Of a DNA stretch of 64,000 nt, positions 8,865-16,686 are shown one piece after another. How positions within the stretch are numbered: position 1 is the stretch's first letter; every line of letters begins with the position of its first letter. The translations under genes were made by a program, and so were the position numbers. Source of the DNA: Chryseobacterium lathyri (GTDB taxonomy: Bacteria; Bacteroidota; Bacteroidia; Flavobacteriales; Weeksellaceae); NCBI RefSeq assembly GCF_003290185.1, contig NZ_QNFY01000002.1:124001-188000 (forward strand). The letters run 5' to 3'. The notes below the pieces were generated by a model. It did not search any database. It saw only the letters and a list, made by a program, of their open reading frames with translations, and was not told the origin of the DNA.

Positions 8865-9085
8865 AAGTGGTAAGATTAGAAGCGCTTTGGAACGGAATTA
8901 AAATGTGATTAAAGAGATTAAAATGAGATTAGAATATTGTTAACAGGCGTTAATATGAGACATTTGAGATGGATACTTTAATTTTTCGGAGGAATGAAAA
9001 TAAAGTACATAGTTTTCTCTCGCTGATTTAAGAAATTGAGCAGATTGTTCTTTGCTTTTTGTATTTGTAGGATTGTTCTTTGCTA

Positions 9086-10489
9086 TTAAGCTCCTTCCGG
9101 TCTCGTACTGTAGAAATTAGGAAAACGCATCTGTACTGTGGTTCCCTGGTTTTCGTGAGAACTTACGATCAGTTCGCCGTGGTGCATTCTTACGATGTTT
9201 CTGGCCAGCGGAAGTCCGATTCCGTAGCCTTCGTAGTTTTTGGTATTGGAAGCCCTGAAGAATGGGTCGTAGATTTTATTCATTTCCACCTCCGGAATAC
9301 CTATTCCAAAGTCCTTTACAATGATATAAACATCTGTATCTGTAGCGCCCAGCGAGACTTTTACCTGCTGGAAATTAGAATATTTACAACCGTTATTGAT
9401 GATATTGGCTACCGCAAGATGAAGCAGCTGTTCGTTGCCCTGTACTTTTAATTTTTTAGGATTATCCGGAAGCATACTGATATCCAGATAAATATTATTT
9501 CTTGAATCAATTTTTCTCAAGGTTTCAATGACGTCCCAAAGCAGCTGATCGATTCTTACTTTATCCATTTTCTGGATCTTTCCATCGAAACCGGTCTGAG
9601 CAATCATGAGCAAGGCTTTGATCTTTTTATCCAGCTTTTCGGCTTCATCAAGGATAATCTCAAGGGTTTCTTTGTATTCATCAGCTGTTCTGCCGATAGA
9701 AAGAGCGACATCCGCTTCTCCCATGATCGAGGTAAGTGGTGTTCTCAGCTCATGGGAAACATTCCCGATCAGATGGTTTTGGGTCTCAAATGAGGTTTCT
9801 ATCCGGTTCAGCATTCCGTTGAAAGTATCTACCAGCTCATTAAGTTCCTTATTGTCGGGTTGCGACTCCAGTCTCAGGTGAAGATTTTCGGAGCTGATCT
9901 CTTTTACCTTACCTGTAATTTTTAAGATGGGCCTAAATAAGGTTTTAGACAGATAAAAAGAAAAAATCATACTGAAGAACAGGGACAGTACAATACAGGT
10001 AATCAGCGTTCTCTTTAAAAATCCCAGGTAGTAAATTACGTAATGGTTCTTGGCAGAAGCAATGGCAATATAGTCCTTATCATCATACCTGAAGGTCTGC
10101 CCGATATAATAAAATTCTTTGTCATTATAATTGGCCTCCCCTTTTCTGACAATGCTTTTGAAAAAATAGTCCGGAATATGAACCTCCTGTGAGATCTTCC
10201 TGAAATTGGAATCCGCCGGAACCGCAAAAACATAATCTCTTTCCATGGGAAGCTCCTCATCATTGAGGCCGTTGAGGATATAGTTTTCGGGAAGGTCAAG
10301 GTGGTCTTTGCTTTTTTCGATCTGAACAATAGTTGTTGTACGGATTTTCAGCAGCTCATAAAATCTCTGGTGTGAAAAGTTGACAATAGAAAAATAAACC
10401 AGGCCACTGAACAGCAGAATGATGGCAGTAAATACCAGCATCAGAAGCACCATTGTTTTGGTTTGATTTGTGACAACTTTATTAAACAT
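9086..10489 (-). CDS. Sensor histidine kinase
   Basis: A 467-residue two-component sensor. Two membrane helices (about 13-35 and 158-180) flank a periplasmic domain of about 120 residues with no recognised fold. A HAMP domain follows (about 180-235). The HisKA motif HELRTPLTSIMGEAD contains the phosphoacceptor His, and the HATPase_c domain shows an N box (ANIINNGCKYS) and G boxes (DFGIGIP, GYGIGLPLARN). It phosphorylates the response regulator encoded 3 bp upstream. The signal is not deducible. Confidence 0.93.
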   Translation of the reverse strand: MFNKVVTNQTKTMVLLMLVFTAIILLFSGLVYFSIVNFSHQRFYELLKIRTTTIVQIEKSKDHLDLPENYILNGLNDEELPMERDYVFAVPADSNFRKISQEVHIPDYFFKSIVRKGEANYNDKEFYYIGQTFRYDDKDYIAIASAKNHYVIYYLGFLKRTLITCIVLSLFFSMIFSFYLSKTLFRPILKITGKVKEISSENLHLRLESQPDNKELNELVDTFNGMLNRIETSFETQNHLIGNVSHELRTPLTSIMGEADVALSIGRTADEYKETLEIILDEAEKLDKKIKALLMIAQTGFDGKIQKMDKVRIDQLLWDVIETLRKIDSRNNIYLDISMLPDNPKKLKVQGNEQLLHLAVANIINNGCKYSNFQQVKVSLGATDTDVYIIVKDFGIGIPEVEMNKIYDPFFRASNTKNYEGYGIGLPLARNIVRMHHGELIVSSHENQGTTVQMRFPNFYSTRPEGA

Positions 10490-10492
10490 CCA

Positions 10493-11200
10493 TTAAGGTT
10501 TTTTCAATACATACCCCATCCCTATTACAGTATGAATCAGCTTATGATCATCCTGATTATCCAGTTTTTTTCTCAGATAATTTACATAAACATCTACAAC
10601 ATTGGTTCCCAGCTCATAATTAACACCCCAGACTGCATCCAGAATTTCAGCTCTGGAAATTACTTTTTCAGGATTATTCAGGAAATAGAGCAGCAGTTTA
10701 TATTCTGTAGAAGTTAAAGAAATTTCATCTCCGGCACGGGTAACTTTCTTGGTATAATCATTAACAATCAGATCTGAAAACTTGAAGACATGTTCATTAT
10801 CAGGCTCCGGTTCAGCAATTTCCTGAGGATTTACTCCATTGCTTCTTCTTAATAATGATTTCACGCGGGCTACCAGCTCAATGAACTTGAATGGCTTTAC
10901 AAGATAATCATCACCTCCGCTTTCCAGACCCAACACTATATTTTCAGAAGTTCCCAAAGCTGTTAAAAAGAGGATAGGAACATGTTGATTGGTTTTCCTG
11001 ATTTCTTTGCAGACATCCAGCCCATTCATTTCCGGCAGCATAATGTCCAGAATTACCAGATCAAAATCGTTGGCCTGCACCAACTGTACACCAGTGCGTC
11101 CGTCAAAGGCTACGGAAACTTCATACCCGTTTTCCTGAAGCCCTTTCTTTATAAAAGATACAACACTGGTTTCGTCTTCGATGAGGATAATCTTTTTCAT
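10493..11200 (-). CDS. OmpR/PhoB-family response regulator
   Basis: A 235-residue response regulator. The receiver domain has the acidic pair in LIEDE, the phospho-Asp in LVILDIMLPEMNG, Thr in LFLTALG and Lys in YLVKPF. The C-terminal winged helix (about 135-235) includes EYKLLLYFLNNPEKVISRAEIL and VDVYVNYLRKKLD. The ATG at 11200 gives MKKIILIEDE, the normal N-terminus, so an in-frame ATG six codons upstream is rejected. A -7 element (TATTTTTG) lies at 11218-11225 on the minus strand. It forms an operon with the histidine kinase. Confidence 0.94.
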   Translation of the reverse strand: MKKIILIEDETSVVSFIKKGLQENGYEVSVAFDGRTGVQLVQANDFDLVILDIMLPEMNGLDVCKEIRKTNQHVPILFLTALGTSENIVLGLESGGDDYLVKPFKFIELVARVKSLLRRSNGVNPQEIAEPEPDNEHVFKFSDLIVNDYTKKVTRAGDEISLTSTEYKLLLYFLNNPEKVISRAEILDAVWGVNYELGTNVVDVYVNYLRKKLDNQDDHKLIHTVIGMGYVLKKP

Positions 11201-11308
11201 TGAAATAAGGAATTTCACAAAAATAAGGAAAAAGAGCGAATAGGCATGAGGGAAAGCAAAACCTCATGAACAGAAAGAATCTTAGCTAAGAACAGCAATA
11301 TTTCTTAT

Positions 11309-11788
11309 TTAAAGCTCCAGCAGCATCTGTGTATCACAGCGGCAATAAGCTGAATCAGAGGCTGGCATATGCTTAAAACCAAGCTTTTCATATAATTTTA
11401 TTGCAGGAACGAGCACAGAGTTGGTTTCAAGGGAAATACTTTCTGCATTTAATTCCCTGGCTTTATCTACCAAGGTCTGTCCTACCAGATATCCTATTTG
11501 CTTTCCTTGTGCTTTGGGGCTTACAGCCATCTTTGAGAGTTCAAATTTAAGTGGTTTATCGGACAATTTCACTAAAGCACATGTTCCCACTGGCTCATTA
11601 TCCAGCAGAGCAAAAACAATATATCCTCCTTTGTTTATAATGTGCTCTTCGGGATTGTCCAGCAGTTTATAATCGCCGGCCTCCATGGTGAAAATTTTTT
11701 TGATCCATTCTTCGTTTAAAGCTTTGAAAGCATCTTTATATTGAGGATCATAGGCTATAATTTTTACTTCATTATTTGTATCATTCAT
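11309..11788 (-). CDS. GNAT family N-acetyltransferase
   Basis: A 159-residue acetyltransferase of the GNAT fold. The acetyl-CoA signature is visible as the strand KFELSKMAVSPKAQGKQIGYLVGQTLV: a V-x-P-x-x-Q-G-K-x-I-G pyrophosphate loop at about 88-100. SISLETNSVLVPAIKLYEKLGF is the usual C-terminal part. The acceptor substrate is unknown. It starts 16 bp after the MocR-type regulator gene, so the pair is likely co-transcribed. Confidence 0.88.
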   Translation of the reverse strand: MNDTNNEVKIIAYDPQYKDAFKALNEEWIKKIFTMEAGDYKLLDNPEEHIINKGGYIVFALLDNEPVGTCALVKLSDKPLKFELSKMAVSPKAQGKQIGYLVGQTLVDKARELNAESISLETNSVLVPAIKLYEKLGFKHMPASDSAYCRCDTQMLLEL

Positions 11789-11804
11789 CGTTTATAAGGT
11801 TTAA

Positions 11805-13220
11805 TTAAATTCTTTTTTTAACCATTTTTGCAAGCTTTTCAAGGTCACTTTCTACCCTGTCCGTCCATTCCAGGGCATAGTTAAGGCGCATACAGTTTTG
11901 ATATTGATTATATTGGGAAAACATTCTTCCCGGGGCAAAGGTTATTTTCTGGCTCATGGCTTCATCATAAAGGTCTTCCGTGCATATCCTTTTATCCAGC
12001 TCCAGCCATAGCATAAAGCCTCCTTTAGGTTCCGAAACCTTTGTATTGTCCGGGAAATACTCTCCCACTGATTTCTGTATCTGAAGATAGTTTGCATACA
12101 GCTTATTTCTGAACATTCTCAGGTGATGGTCATAGCGGCCGTGTTCAAGAAAATCCGCAATTACATCCGGATACAGGGATGGGCTGCACACAGTCTGCAC
12201 CAGCTTCTGCCGGATTACCTTTTCTTTAAATTTTCCGGGAGCAACCCAACCGACACGATAACCGGGAGCAAGGGTTTTGGAAACTGATCCTATCCACATC
12301 ACAAGCCCGGCTTCATCATAAAATTTACACGGTTTGGGTCTTTCTGCTCCAAAATACAGGTTTCCGTATATATCATCTTCGATCAGAGGAACATTATATT
12401 CCGTAATCATCCTTACCAGTTCTTTTTTATTGTCATCCGGCATCTGAAAGCCTAACGGATTATTAAAATTCGTCACAAAACAACAGGCAGAAAGTGTAGG
12501 AAGCACTTTTTTCAAGGCATCCAGATCTACTCCGTAAATAGGATGGGTAGGAATTTCCACCACCTTCAGCCCCAGCTGCTGGATCGCCTGAAGCACTCCA
12601 AAATAGACCGGACTTTCCACCGCTACGGAATCTCTAGGTTTCGTCACCGCCATCAGGCAGGTATATACTGCATTCATGGCCCCAGAGGTGATGACCAGAT
12701 CGTCTTCTGATATTTTTCCCTCCAACACCAGAGCCCATTTGGCAGCTTCCCGACGGAGGTATTCGCTTCCCTGTACCGGCTCATAATCTGTACCGCTGTC
12801 ATTCTTTCTCTTGATCACATTGATCATGCATTTCTTGAGTTTTGCCAAAGGAAGGAAGCTTTTCCCAGGAATTCCCAAAGCAAACTGGGTAACATCTGTC
12901 CCATCAATGGTTCCGAATACTTTATCAATAAGGTCTTCCGGTGTATTTTTCTTCTCAGCTTCTTTCATTGGAGCCACCGAAGGCAATGCCAGCTTTCTTT
13001 GGGAAGTCTGGCTCACAAAATAGCCATACTTGGGACGGGATTCAACCAGAGAGCGGCTTTCCAGTTCCATATAAGCCTGTTTTACAGTATTCAGACTGAC
13101 ATTATAGAGTTTTTGAGCACTTCTTAGTGAAGGCAGTCTGTCTCCTTGCTGCAGCGTATCGCTTTTGATCTGCTCAGTGACAGATTTTGCTATTTTAAGA
13201 TAGAGAACGTCTTTTGACAT
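11805..13220 (-). CDS. MocR-type (GntR/aminotransferase fusion) transcriptional regulator
   Basis: A 471-residue fusion. Residues 1-75 are a GntR winged helix (RLPSLRSAQKLYNVSLNTVKQAY), and residues 110-471 are a fold-type I aminotransferase-like domain. The PLP lysine lies in GSVSKTLAPGYRVGW and the Asp partner in NVPLIEDDIYGNLYFG. MocR proteins such as PdxR and GabR use PLP or an external aldimine as effector and usually control a neighbouring gene. Here the downstream GNAT gene is the obvious candidate. It could also retain aminotransferase activity. Confidence 0.88.
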   Translation of the reverse strand: MSKDVLYLKIAKSVTEQIKSDTLQQGDRLPSLRSAQKLYNVSLNTVKQAYMELESRSLVESRPKYGYFVSQTSQRKLALPSVAPMKEAEKKNTPEDLIDKVFGTIDGTDVTQFALGIPGKSFLPLAKLKKCMINVIKRKNDSGTDYEPVQGSEYLRREAAKWALVLEGKISEDDLVITSGAMNAVYTCLMAVTKPRDSVAVESPVYFGVLQAIQQLGLKVVEIPTHPIYGVDLDALKKVLPTLSACCFVTNFNNPLGFQMPDDNKKELVRMITEYNVPLIEDDIYGNLYFGAERPKPCKFYDEAGLVMWIGSVSKTLAPGYRVGWVAPGKFKEKVIRQKLVQTVCSPSLYPDVIADFLEHGRYDHHLRMFRNKLYANYLQIQKSVGEYFPDNTKVSEPKGGFMLWLELDKRICTEDLYDEAMSQKITFAPGRMFSQYNQYQNCMRLNYALEWTDRVESDLEKLAKMVKKRI

Positions 13221-13261
13221 AAAGCCCCGGTTTTAAGTAAATGTACAAATTTATTGACGTT

Positions 13262-13630
13262 TTATCCAACATTCAACCAGCTGATCATTCTATTGATACT
13301 GCTTTTCAGCTGTTCTGCATTCCGGAAATTTGCTGAATTGTTTTTATTGAAATAACGCTCCGCCTGAAGATTAAAATTCTTTTTTTCAGAGTCCGCAAGA
13401 TCACTTTTCCCATAGATCTTAAATGCGATCTCCCCTTTTCCGTTAATGATCAGACTTGCAAAACCAAGAATCTCATTTCTTTTTTTAGCCAAAAGAAAGG
13501 GTACACCGAAATCCTGGCTTAATCTGGATAAATTTTGGGACTGCAGAAAGATATTTCTCAGCGACTGCATATCTGAAATATAGACGTCAGCATATTGAAG
13601 CTGCTGTTGGTTTCGAATAATAGTTTCCAT
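13262..13630 (-). CDS. Hypothetical protein, possibly a degenerate acetyltransferase-like domain
   Basis: A 122-residue soluble protein with no recognised family. The strand-turn-strand PFLLAKKRNEILGFASLIINGKG resembles the N-terminal part of a GNAT domain, but the acetyl-CoA loop is absent. The gene is divergent from nothing nearby and lies 41 bp upstream of the MocR-type gene on the same strand. It could be a lineage-specific protein. Confidence 0.5.
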   Translation of the reverse strand: METIIRNQQQLQYADVYISDMQSLRNIFLQSQNLSRLSQDFGVPFLLAKKRNEILGFASLIINGKGEIAFKIYGKSDLADSEKKNFNLQAERYFNKNNSANFRNAEQLKSSINRMISWLNVG

Positions 13631-13823
13631 AATGCTCTGTTTAGTATAACAAAATTATGGAGTATTCCATTATGGACACAGATACAGAAGTTACTATTAT
13701 CTTGGATACAGATTGAATATTTGTGGAAAATACAGATAAGGGCTAATTAAACTGACACGGATCAATAGTTTATCAAAAAGCCTTATGACTAATGCACGCC
13801 AAACACCCGTTTATGAGGGCTAT

Positions 13824-13858
13824 AAAAACAAAAACTCCCTGTAAACAATACAGAGAGT
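13824..13858 (-). terminator. Terminator of the distal tRNA-Leu unit
   Basis: Read on the minus strand, a 10-bp stem ACTCTCTGTA/TACAGGGAGT (one G-U pair) with a 5-nt loop is followed by a T-rich tract. It lies 13 bp past the 3' end of the tRNA. Confidence 0.85.
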
Positions 13859-13870
13859 TTTTTCGCATAG

Positions 13871-13952
13871 TGCGGATGAAGGGACTCGAACCCCCACGCC
13901 TCACGGCACCAGATCCTAAGTCTGGCGTGGCTACCAATTACACCACATCCGC
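13871..13952 (-). tRNA. tRNA-Leu(UAG), copy 1
   Basis: An 82-nt class II tRNA. The acceptor stem GCGGATG/CATCCGC with discriminator A, the anticodon stem CCAGA/TCTGG enclosing loop CTTAGGA (anticodon UAG), a long variable arm and the T arm GGGGGTTCGAGTCCC are all present. It reads CUA codons, and through wobble other CUN codons. CCA is not encoded. It is identical over its full length to the copy at 14299-14380 and has its own terminator. Confidence 0.95.
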
Positions 13953-14093
13953 TCGTTATTTATTCTTTATATAAAGAACTTATTCTTTTTATGACTACAA
14001 ATATAAAACATTTGCCTTAAAATAAGAACTAAAAAAAACATAAATACTTACCAACAATGATAAATAAACGATTTCTTACAAACCTTTAAAAAT

Positions 14094-14125
14094 AAAAAAA
14101 CTCTCCGTTGAGATCAACAGAGAGT
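14094..14125 (-). terminator. Terminator of the three-tRNA unit
   Basis: On the minus strand a stem beginning ACTCTC and closing GAGAGT, with an inner TTGA/TCAA pairing, is followed by seven T. It lies just after tRNA-Leu(UAA). It resembles the terminator after the other tRNA-Leu copy. Confidence 0.8.
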
Positions 14126-14129
14126 TTAG

Positions 14130-14213
14130 TACCCCGGGCGGGACTTGAACCCGCACGTTCTTACGAACACAGGATTTTAAGTCCTGCGTGTCTACCAGTT
14201 CCACCACCAGGGC
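14130..14213 (-). tRNA. tRNA-Leu(UAA)
   Basis: An 84-nt class II tRNA. The anticodon stem CAGGA/TCCTG encloses loop CTTAAAA (anticodon UAA). The variable arm TGTTCGTAAGAACG and T arm GCGGGTTCAAGTCCCGC are intact. The acceptor stem begins with a G-U pair. It is the last tRNA before the terminator. Confidence 0.94.
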
Positions 14214-14221
14214 AGGTGTGG

Positions 14222-14294
14222 AGCGAAAAACGGGATTCGAACCCGCGACCCCAACCTTGGCAAGGTTGTGCTCTACCAGCTGAGCTATTTTCGC
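14222..14294 (-). tRNA. tRNA-Gly(GCC)
   Basis: A 73-nt tRNA. The acceptor stem GCGAAAA/TTTTCGC, D arm GCTCAGCTGGTAGAGC, anticodon stem CAACC/GGTTG with loop TTGCCAA (anticodon GCC), and T arm GCGGGTTCGAATCCCGT are present. It lies 8 bp upstream of tRNA-Leu(UAA) and 4 bp downstream of tRNA-Leu(UAG), within one transcript. Confidence 0.95.
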
Positions 14295-14298
14295 ATAG

Positions 14299-14380
14299 TG
14301 CGGATGAAGGGACTCGAACCCCCACGCCTCACGGCACCAGATCCTAAGTCTGGCGTGGCTACCAATTACACCACATCCGC
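14299..14380 (-). tRNA. tRNA-Leu(UAG), copy 2
   Basis: An 82-nt tRNA identical to the gene at 13871-13952, with anticodon UAG. It is the first gene of the Leu-Gly-Leu cluster, which reads leftward. A short conserved tail (TCGCATAG on the plus strand) precedes both Leu(UAG) copies, so the duplication extends slightly beyond the tRNA 3' end. Confidence 0.95.
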
Positions 14381-14556
14381 TGGTTTGTTTTTGCTTATTT
14401 TAAAGAGCTTGCTTCGTTTTTGTGAGTGCAAATATAGGACTTTTTCCATTGTCTCCAAACTTTTCAGAAAAAAAAATTAAAATTCTCATATTTTTTTTCA
14501 GGTCCTCCAATTATTACATTTCATTTTCTTACTTTTACAACGTTAATAATTACAAT

Positions 14557-14934
14557 ATGGAATTACAAGGAACGGTAAAGAAACTTTTTGATGCTCAGAC
14601 ATTTGCAAGCGGCTTTCAAAAGAGAGAAATGGTTATTTTAACCCAGGAACAGTATCCACAGCCGATAAACATAGAATTTTTGTCTGATAAGATCAGTTTA
14701 TTAGATAACCTTAAGGAGGGTGAAAATGTAAAAGTGGGAATCAACATCAGAGGAAGAGAATGGGTTTCTCCTCAGGGTGAAACTAAGTATTTCAATTCTA
14801 TTACAGGATGGAAAATTGAAAAAGTAATGGACAACGGATCTGAGCCTACTCAGGCCTCTCCTTCTCAATCTGCATCCCCGGTTTCCAATGAAAATCCTTT
14901 CGCTGGTGACGATGATGATGATTTACCTTTTTAA
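14557..14934 (+). CDS. DUF3127 protein: OB-fold-like with an SSB-type acidic tip
   Basis: A 125-residue protein starting MELQGTVKKLFDAQ. DUF3127 (about residues 1-85) is a small beta-barrel domain found in Bacteroidota and regarded as OB-fold-like. A low-complexity Ser/Pro/Gln linker (90-115) leads to the C-terminus DDDDDLPF. This copies the layout of single-stranded DNA-binding protein, whose acidic tip ending in PF recruits RecO, PriA, RecQ and exonuclease I. The start at 14557 is chosen because translation from an upstream ATG adds a 45-residue AT-rich tail with no family resemblance. Function in DNA metabolism is inference. Confidence 0.85.
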   Translation: MELQGTVKKLFDAQTFASGFQKREMVILTQEQYPQPINIEFLSDKISLLDNLKEGENVKVGINIRGREWVSPQGETKYFNSITGWKIEKVMDNGSEPTQASPSQSASPVSNENPFAGDDDDDLPF

Positions 14935-14955
14935 TTAAAAAATAAGATCAAATAT

Positions 14956-14986
14956 AAATCCTGCTTTATCAAGTGGGATTTTTTTT
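14956..14986 (+). terminator. Terminator between DUF3127 and aat
   Basis: An 11-bp stem (AAATCCTGCTT/AAGTGGGATTT, two G-U pairs) with loop TATC runs into eight T (14979-14986). The last T lies 8 bp before the ATG of aat, leaving no room for a promoter in between. Confidence 0.85.
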
Positions 14987-14994
14987 CCAAAAAA

Positions 14995-15648
14995 ATGGTC
15001 CGATTAGACGAAAACGAGATTTCATTCCCCGATCCTGAACTTTATGACGGTCACGACGGGCTGGTTGCCTTCGGAGGAGACCTGTCTACAGAAAGGGTTT
15101 GGTTCGCCTACCAGCTGGGGATCTTTCCGTGGTACAATCCCGGAGAGGAAATATTGTGGTGGTGCCCGGATCCCAGATTTGTCCTGTTTCCTGAAGAACT
15201 AAAAGTTTCAAAATCGATGCGGAAAATACTGAACAGGGGTATTTTTACATTTTCTGAAAACAAATGCTTTAGGGAAGTGATCCAAAACTGCCAGCAAACG
15301 AGCAGAAAGGGACAGACTGGAACATGGCTTTCGGATGAACTGATGGAATCTTTTATTCAGCTTAATGAATATGGTCTTGCCAAAAGTATTGAGGTATGGC
15401 AGGATGGAGAACTGGTTGGAGGTTTTTACGGCCTTCAGATCGGAAATGTTTTCTGCGGCGAAAGTATGTTTGCGAAAGTAAGCAATGCTTCTAAAGCCGG
15501 CTTTATTCATTTTGTGGAAAACAACAAAGATAATATTGATCTCATTGACTGTCAGTCTCATACAGAGCACCTGGAAAGCTTAGGCGCAAAAATGATTCCT
15601 AAAAAAGAATTTTTAAACATCTTACACAAAAATAATGAACGCAGATAA
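14995..15648 (+). CDS. aat: Leucyl/phenylalanyl-tRNA--protein transferase
   Basis: Aat transfers Leu or Phe from aminoacyl-tRNA to N-terminal Lys or Arg of proteins, making a primary degron for ClpS/ClpAP. The protein has 217 residues with the family N-terminus FPDPELYDGHDGLVAFGGDL, then YQLGIFPWYNPGEEILWWCPDPR, GTWLSDELMESFIQLNEYGLAKSIE and GGFYGLQIGNVFCGESMF. The Aat fold is complete. The gene follows a terminator almost without spacer and overlaps the next gene by 14 bp, so it is probably translated from read-through or from a promoter inside the DUF3127 gene. Confidence 0.95.
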   Translation: MVRLDENEISFPDPELYDGHDGLVAFGGDLSTERVWFAYQLGIFPWYNPGEEILWWCPDPRFVLFPEELKVSKSMRKILNRGIFTFSENKCFREVIQNCQQTSRKGQTGTWLSDELMESFIQLNEYGLAKSIEVWQDGELVGGFYGLQIGNVFCGESMFAKVSNASKAGFIHFVENNKDNIDLIDCQSHTEHLESLGAKMIPKKEFLNILHKNNERR

Positions 15649-16525
15649 AGAAAAATGGATCCTTCTGATTGTATTAACTGTTATCTGGGGCTCGTCTTTT
15701 ATTTTGATCAAAAAGTCTCTTGAGCATTTCAGTCCCTATCAGGTAGGGGCGCTCAGGGTTCTGATCGCAGGAATTATTTTAATGCCGGTCGCGATTTCAA
15801 AATATAAACTGTTTCCCAAAAAGCATTTGAAGTGGCTTATCCTGGCTGCATTTACAGGAAATTTCATTCCTATGTTTCTATTTCCGATTGCGGAAACGGA
15901 AGTAAGCAGCAGTATCGCTGGAATTATCAATTCTATGATGCCTATCTTCGTGATTATTGTGGGAGCGCTGGTCTGGAAGTTTGACACCACTAAAAGGCAG
16001 ATCGTGGGAACAATGATCAGCTTTGCCGGAGTCTGCTTATTGGCTTTCGGAGGAGATGGGGAAGGCGGAAAATTCAAGCTTATTCCGATATTATTGCTGT
16101 TACTGGCCACGCTGTGCTATGCTTTAAGCACAACAACGGTGAAATCTAAACTAATGGATGTCTCTTCCACGATTTTATCGGCATTTGTTTTTTCATTTGT
16201 TTTATTTTTCCCTTCTCTTATTGCTTTAACATTCACGGGATTCTTTTCAACATTCAGTTTTAATGAGGACAATATGCTGGGACTGATGTTTGTAAGCTTG
16301 CTGTCTATCTTTGGAACCGGGCTGGCCATGACTTTAAATTACAGGCTACTGAAGGTATCTACCCCGCTATTTGCGTCAACAGTAACCCTGCTGATGCCTA
16401 TCGTTGCTATTATCTGGGGATTTCTGGATGGTGAAAAACTGAGCTTTTTACAGTTTGTTGGAGCAGGAGTTATTATCGGCGGACTGATTTTTTTAAGGTC
16501 TAAAACAGCGGTTATAAAAAAATAA
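15635..16525 (+). CDS. EamA/DMT family transporter
   Basis: A 296-residue inner-membrane transporter with ten predicted helices in two EamA repeats. The N-terminus has IWGSSFILIKKSLEHFSPYQVGALR, typical of the first helix pair, and the C-terminal half repeats the pattern (PLFASTVTLLMPIVAIIWGFLDGE). The drug/metabolite transporter superfamily exports amino acids, purines or other metabolites; the substrate here is unknown. It overlaps aat by 14 bp, indicating translational coupling. Confidence 0.9.
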   Translation: MNADKEKWILLIVLTVIWGSSFILIKKSLEHFSPYQVGALRVLIAGIILMPVAISKYKLFPKKHLKWLILAAFTGNFIPMFLFPIAETEVSSSIAGIINSMMPIFVIIVGALVWKFDTTKRQIVGTMISFAGVCLLAFGGDGEGGKFKLIPILLLLLATLCYALSTTTVKSKLMDVSSTILSAFVFSFVLFFPSLIALTFTGFFSTFSFNEDNMLGLMFVSLLSIFGTGLAMTLNYRLLKVSTPLFASTVTLLMPIVAIIWGFLDGEKLSFLQFVGAGVIIGGLIFLRSKTAVIKK

Positions 16526-16532
16526 ACAGGTA

Positions 16533-16560
16533 TTGATACATTAAAATTGATACATTAAAA
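16533..16560. repeat. Tandem 14-bp repeat, two copies
   Basis: TTGATACATTAAAA occurs twice in direct tandem at 16533-16546 and 16547-16560, between the EamA stop codon and the terminator. It is noncoding and has no evident function. Confidence 0.8.
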
Positions 16561-16582
16561 ATCCTGCATCGCTGCAGGATTT
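16559..16582. terminator. Hairpin between convergent genes
   Basis: ATCCTGCA (16561-16568) pairs with TGCAGGAT (16573-16580) around TCGC, extended by A-T pairs. It lies between the EamA gene and the TPR gene. The T tract is short (TTT), so termination may be partial. Confidence 0.6.
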
Positions 16583-16686
16583 AAGTATGTATGATTGTTA
16601 ATTTAAGTCATTAAGAATCTTTAAGCTGCTAAGGAGAATTAAGGCAGATCCTTCGATCTTCAGTCTAAACTTCCTTCTTCCAACTT

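Noticed and set aside
14422..14934. Longer DUF3127 protein starting at 14422
   Set aside because: The extra 45 residues are AT-biased and do not match the family; MELQGTV at 14557 is the usual start.
16533..16560. Tandem 14-mer as a CRISPR or phase-variation element
   Set aside because: Only two copies, noncoding, after the stop codon; no spacers.
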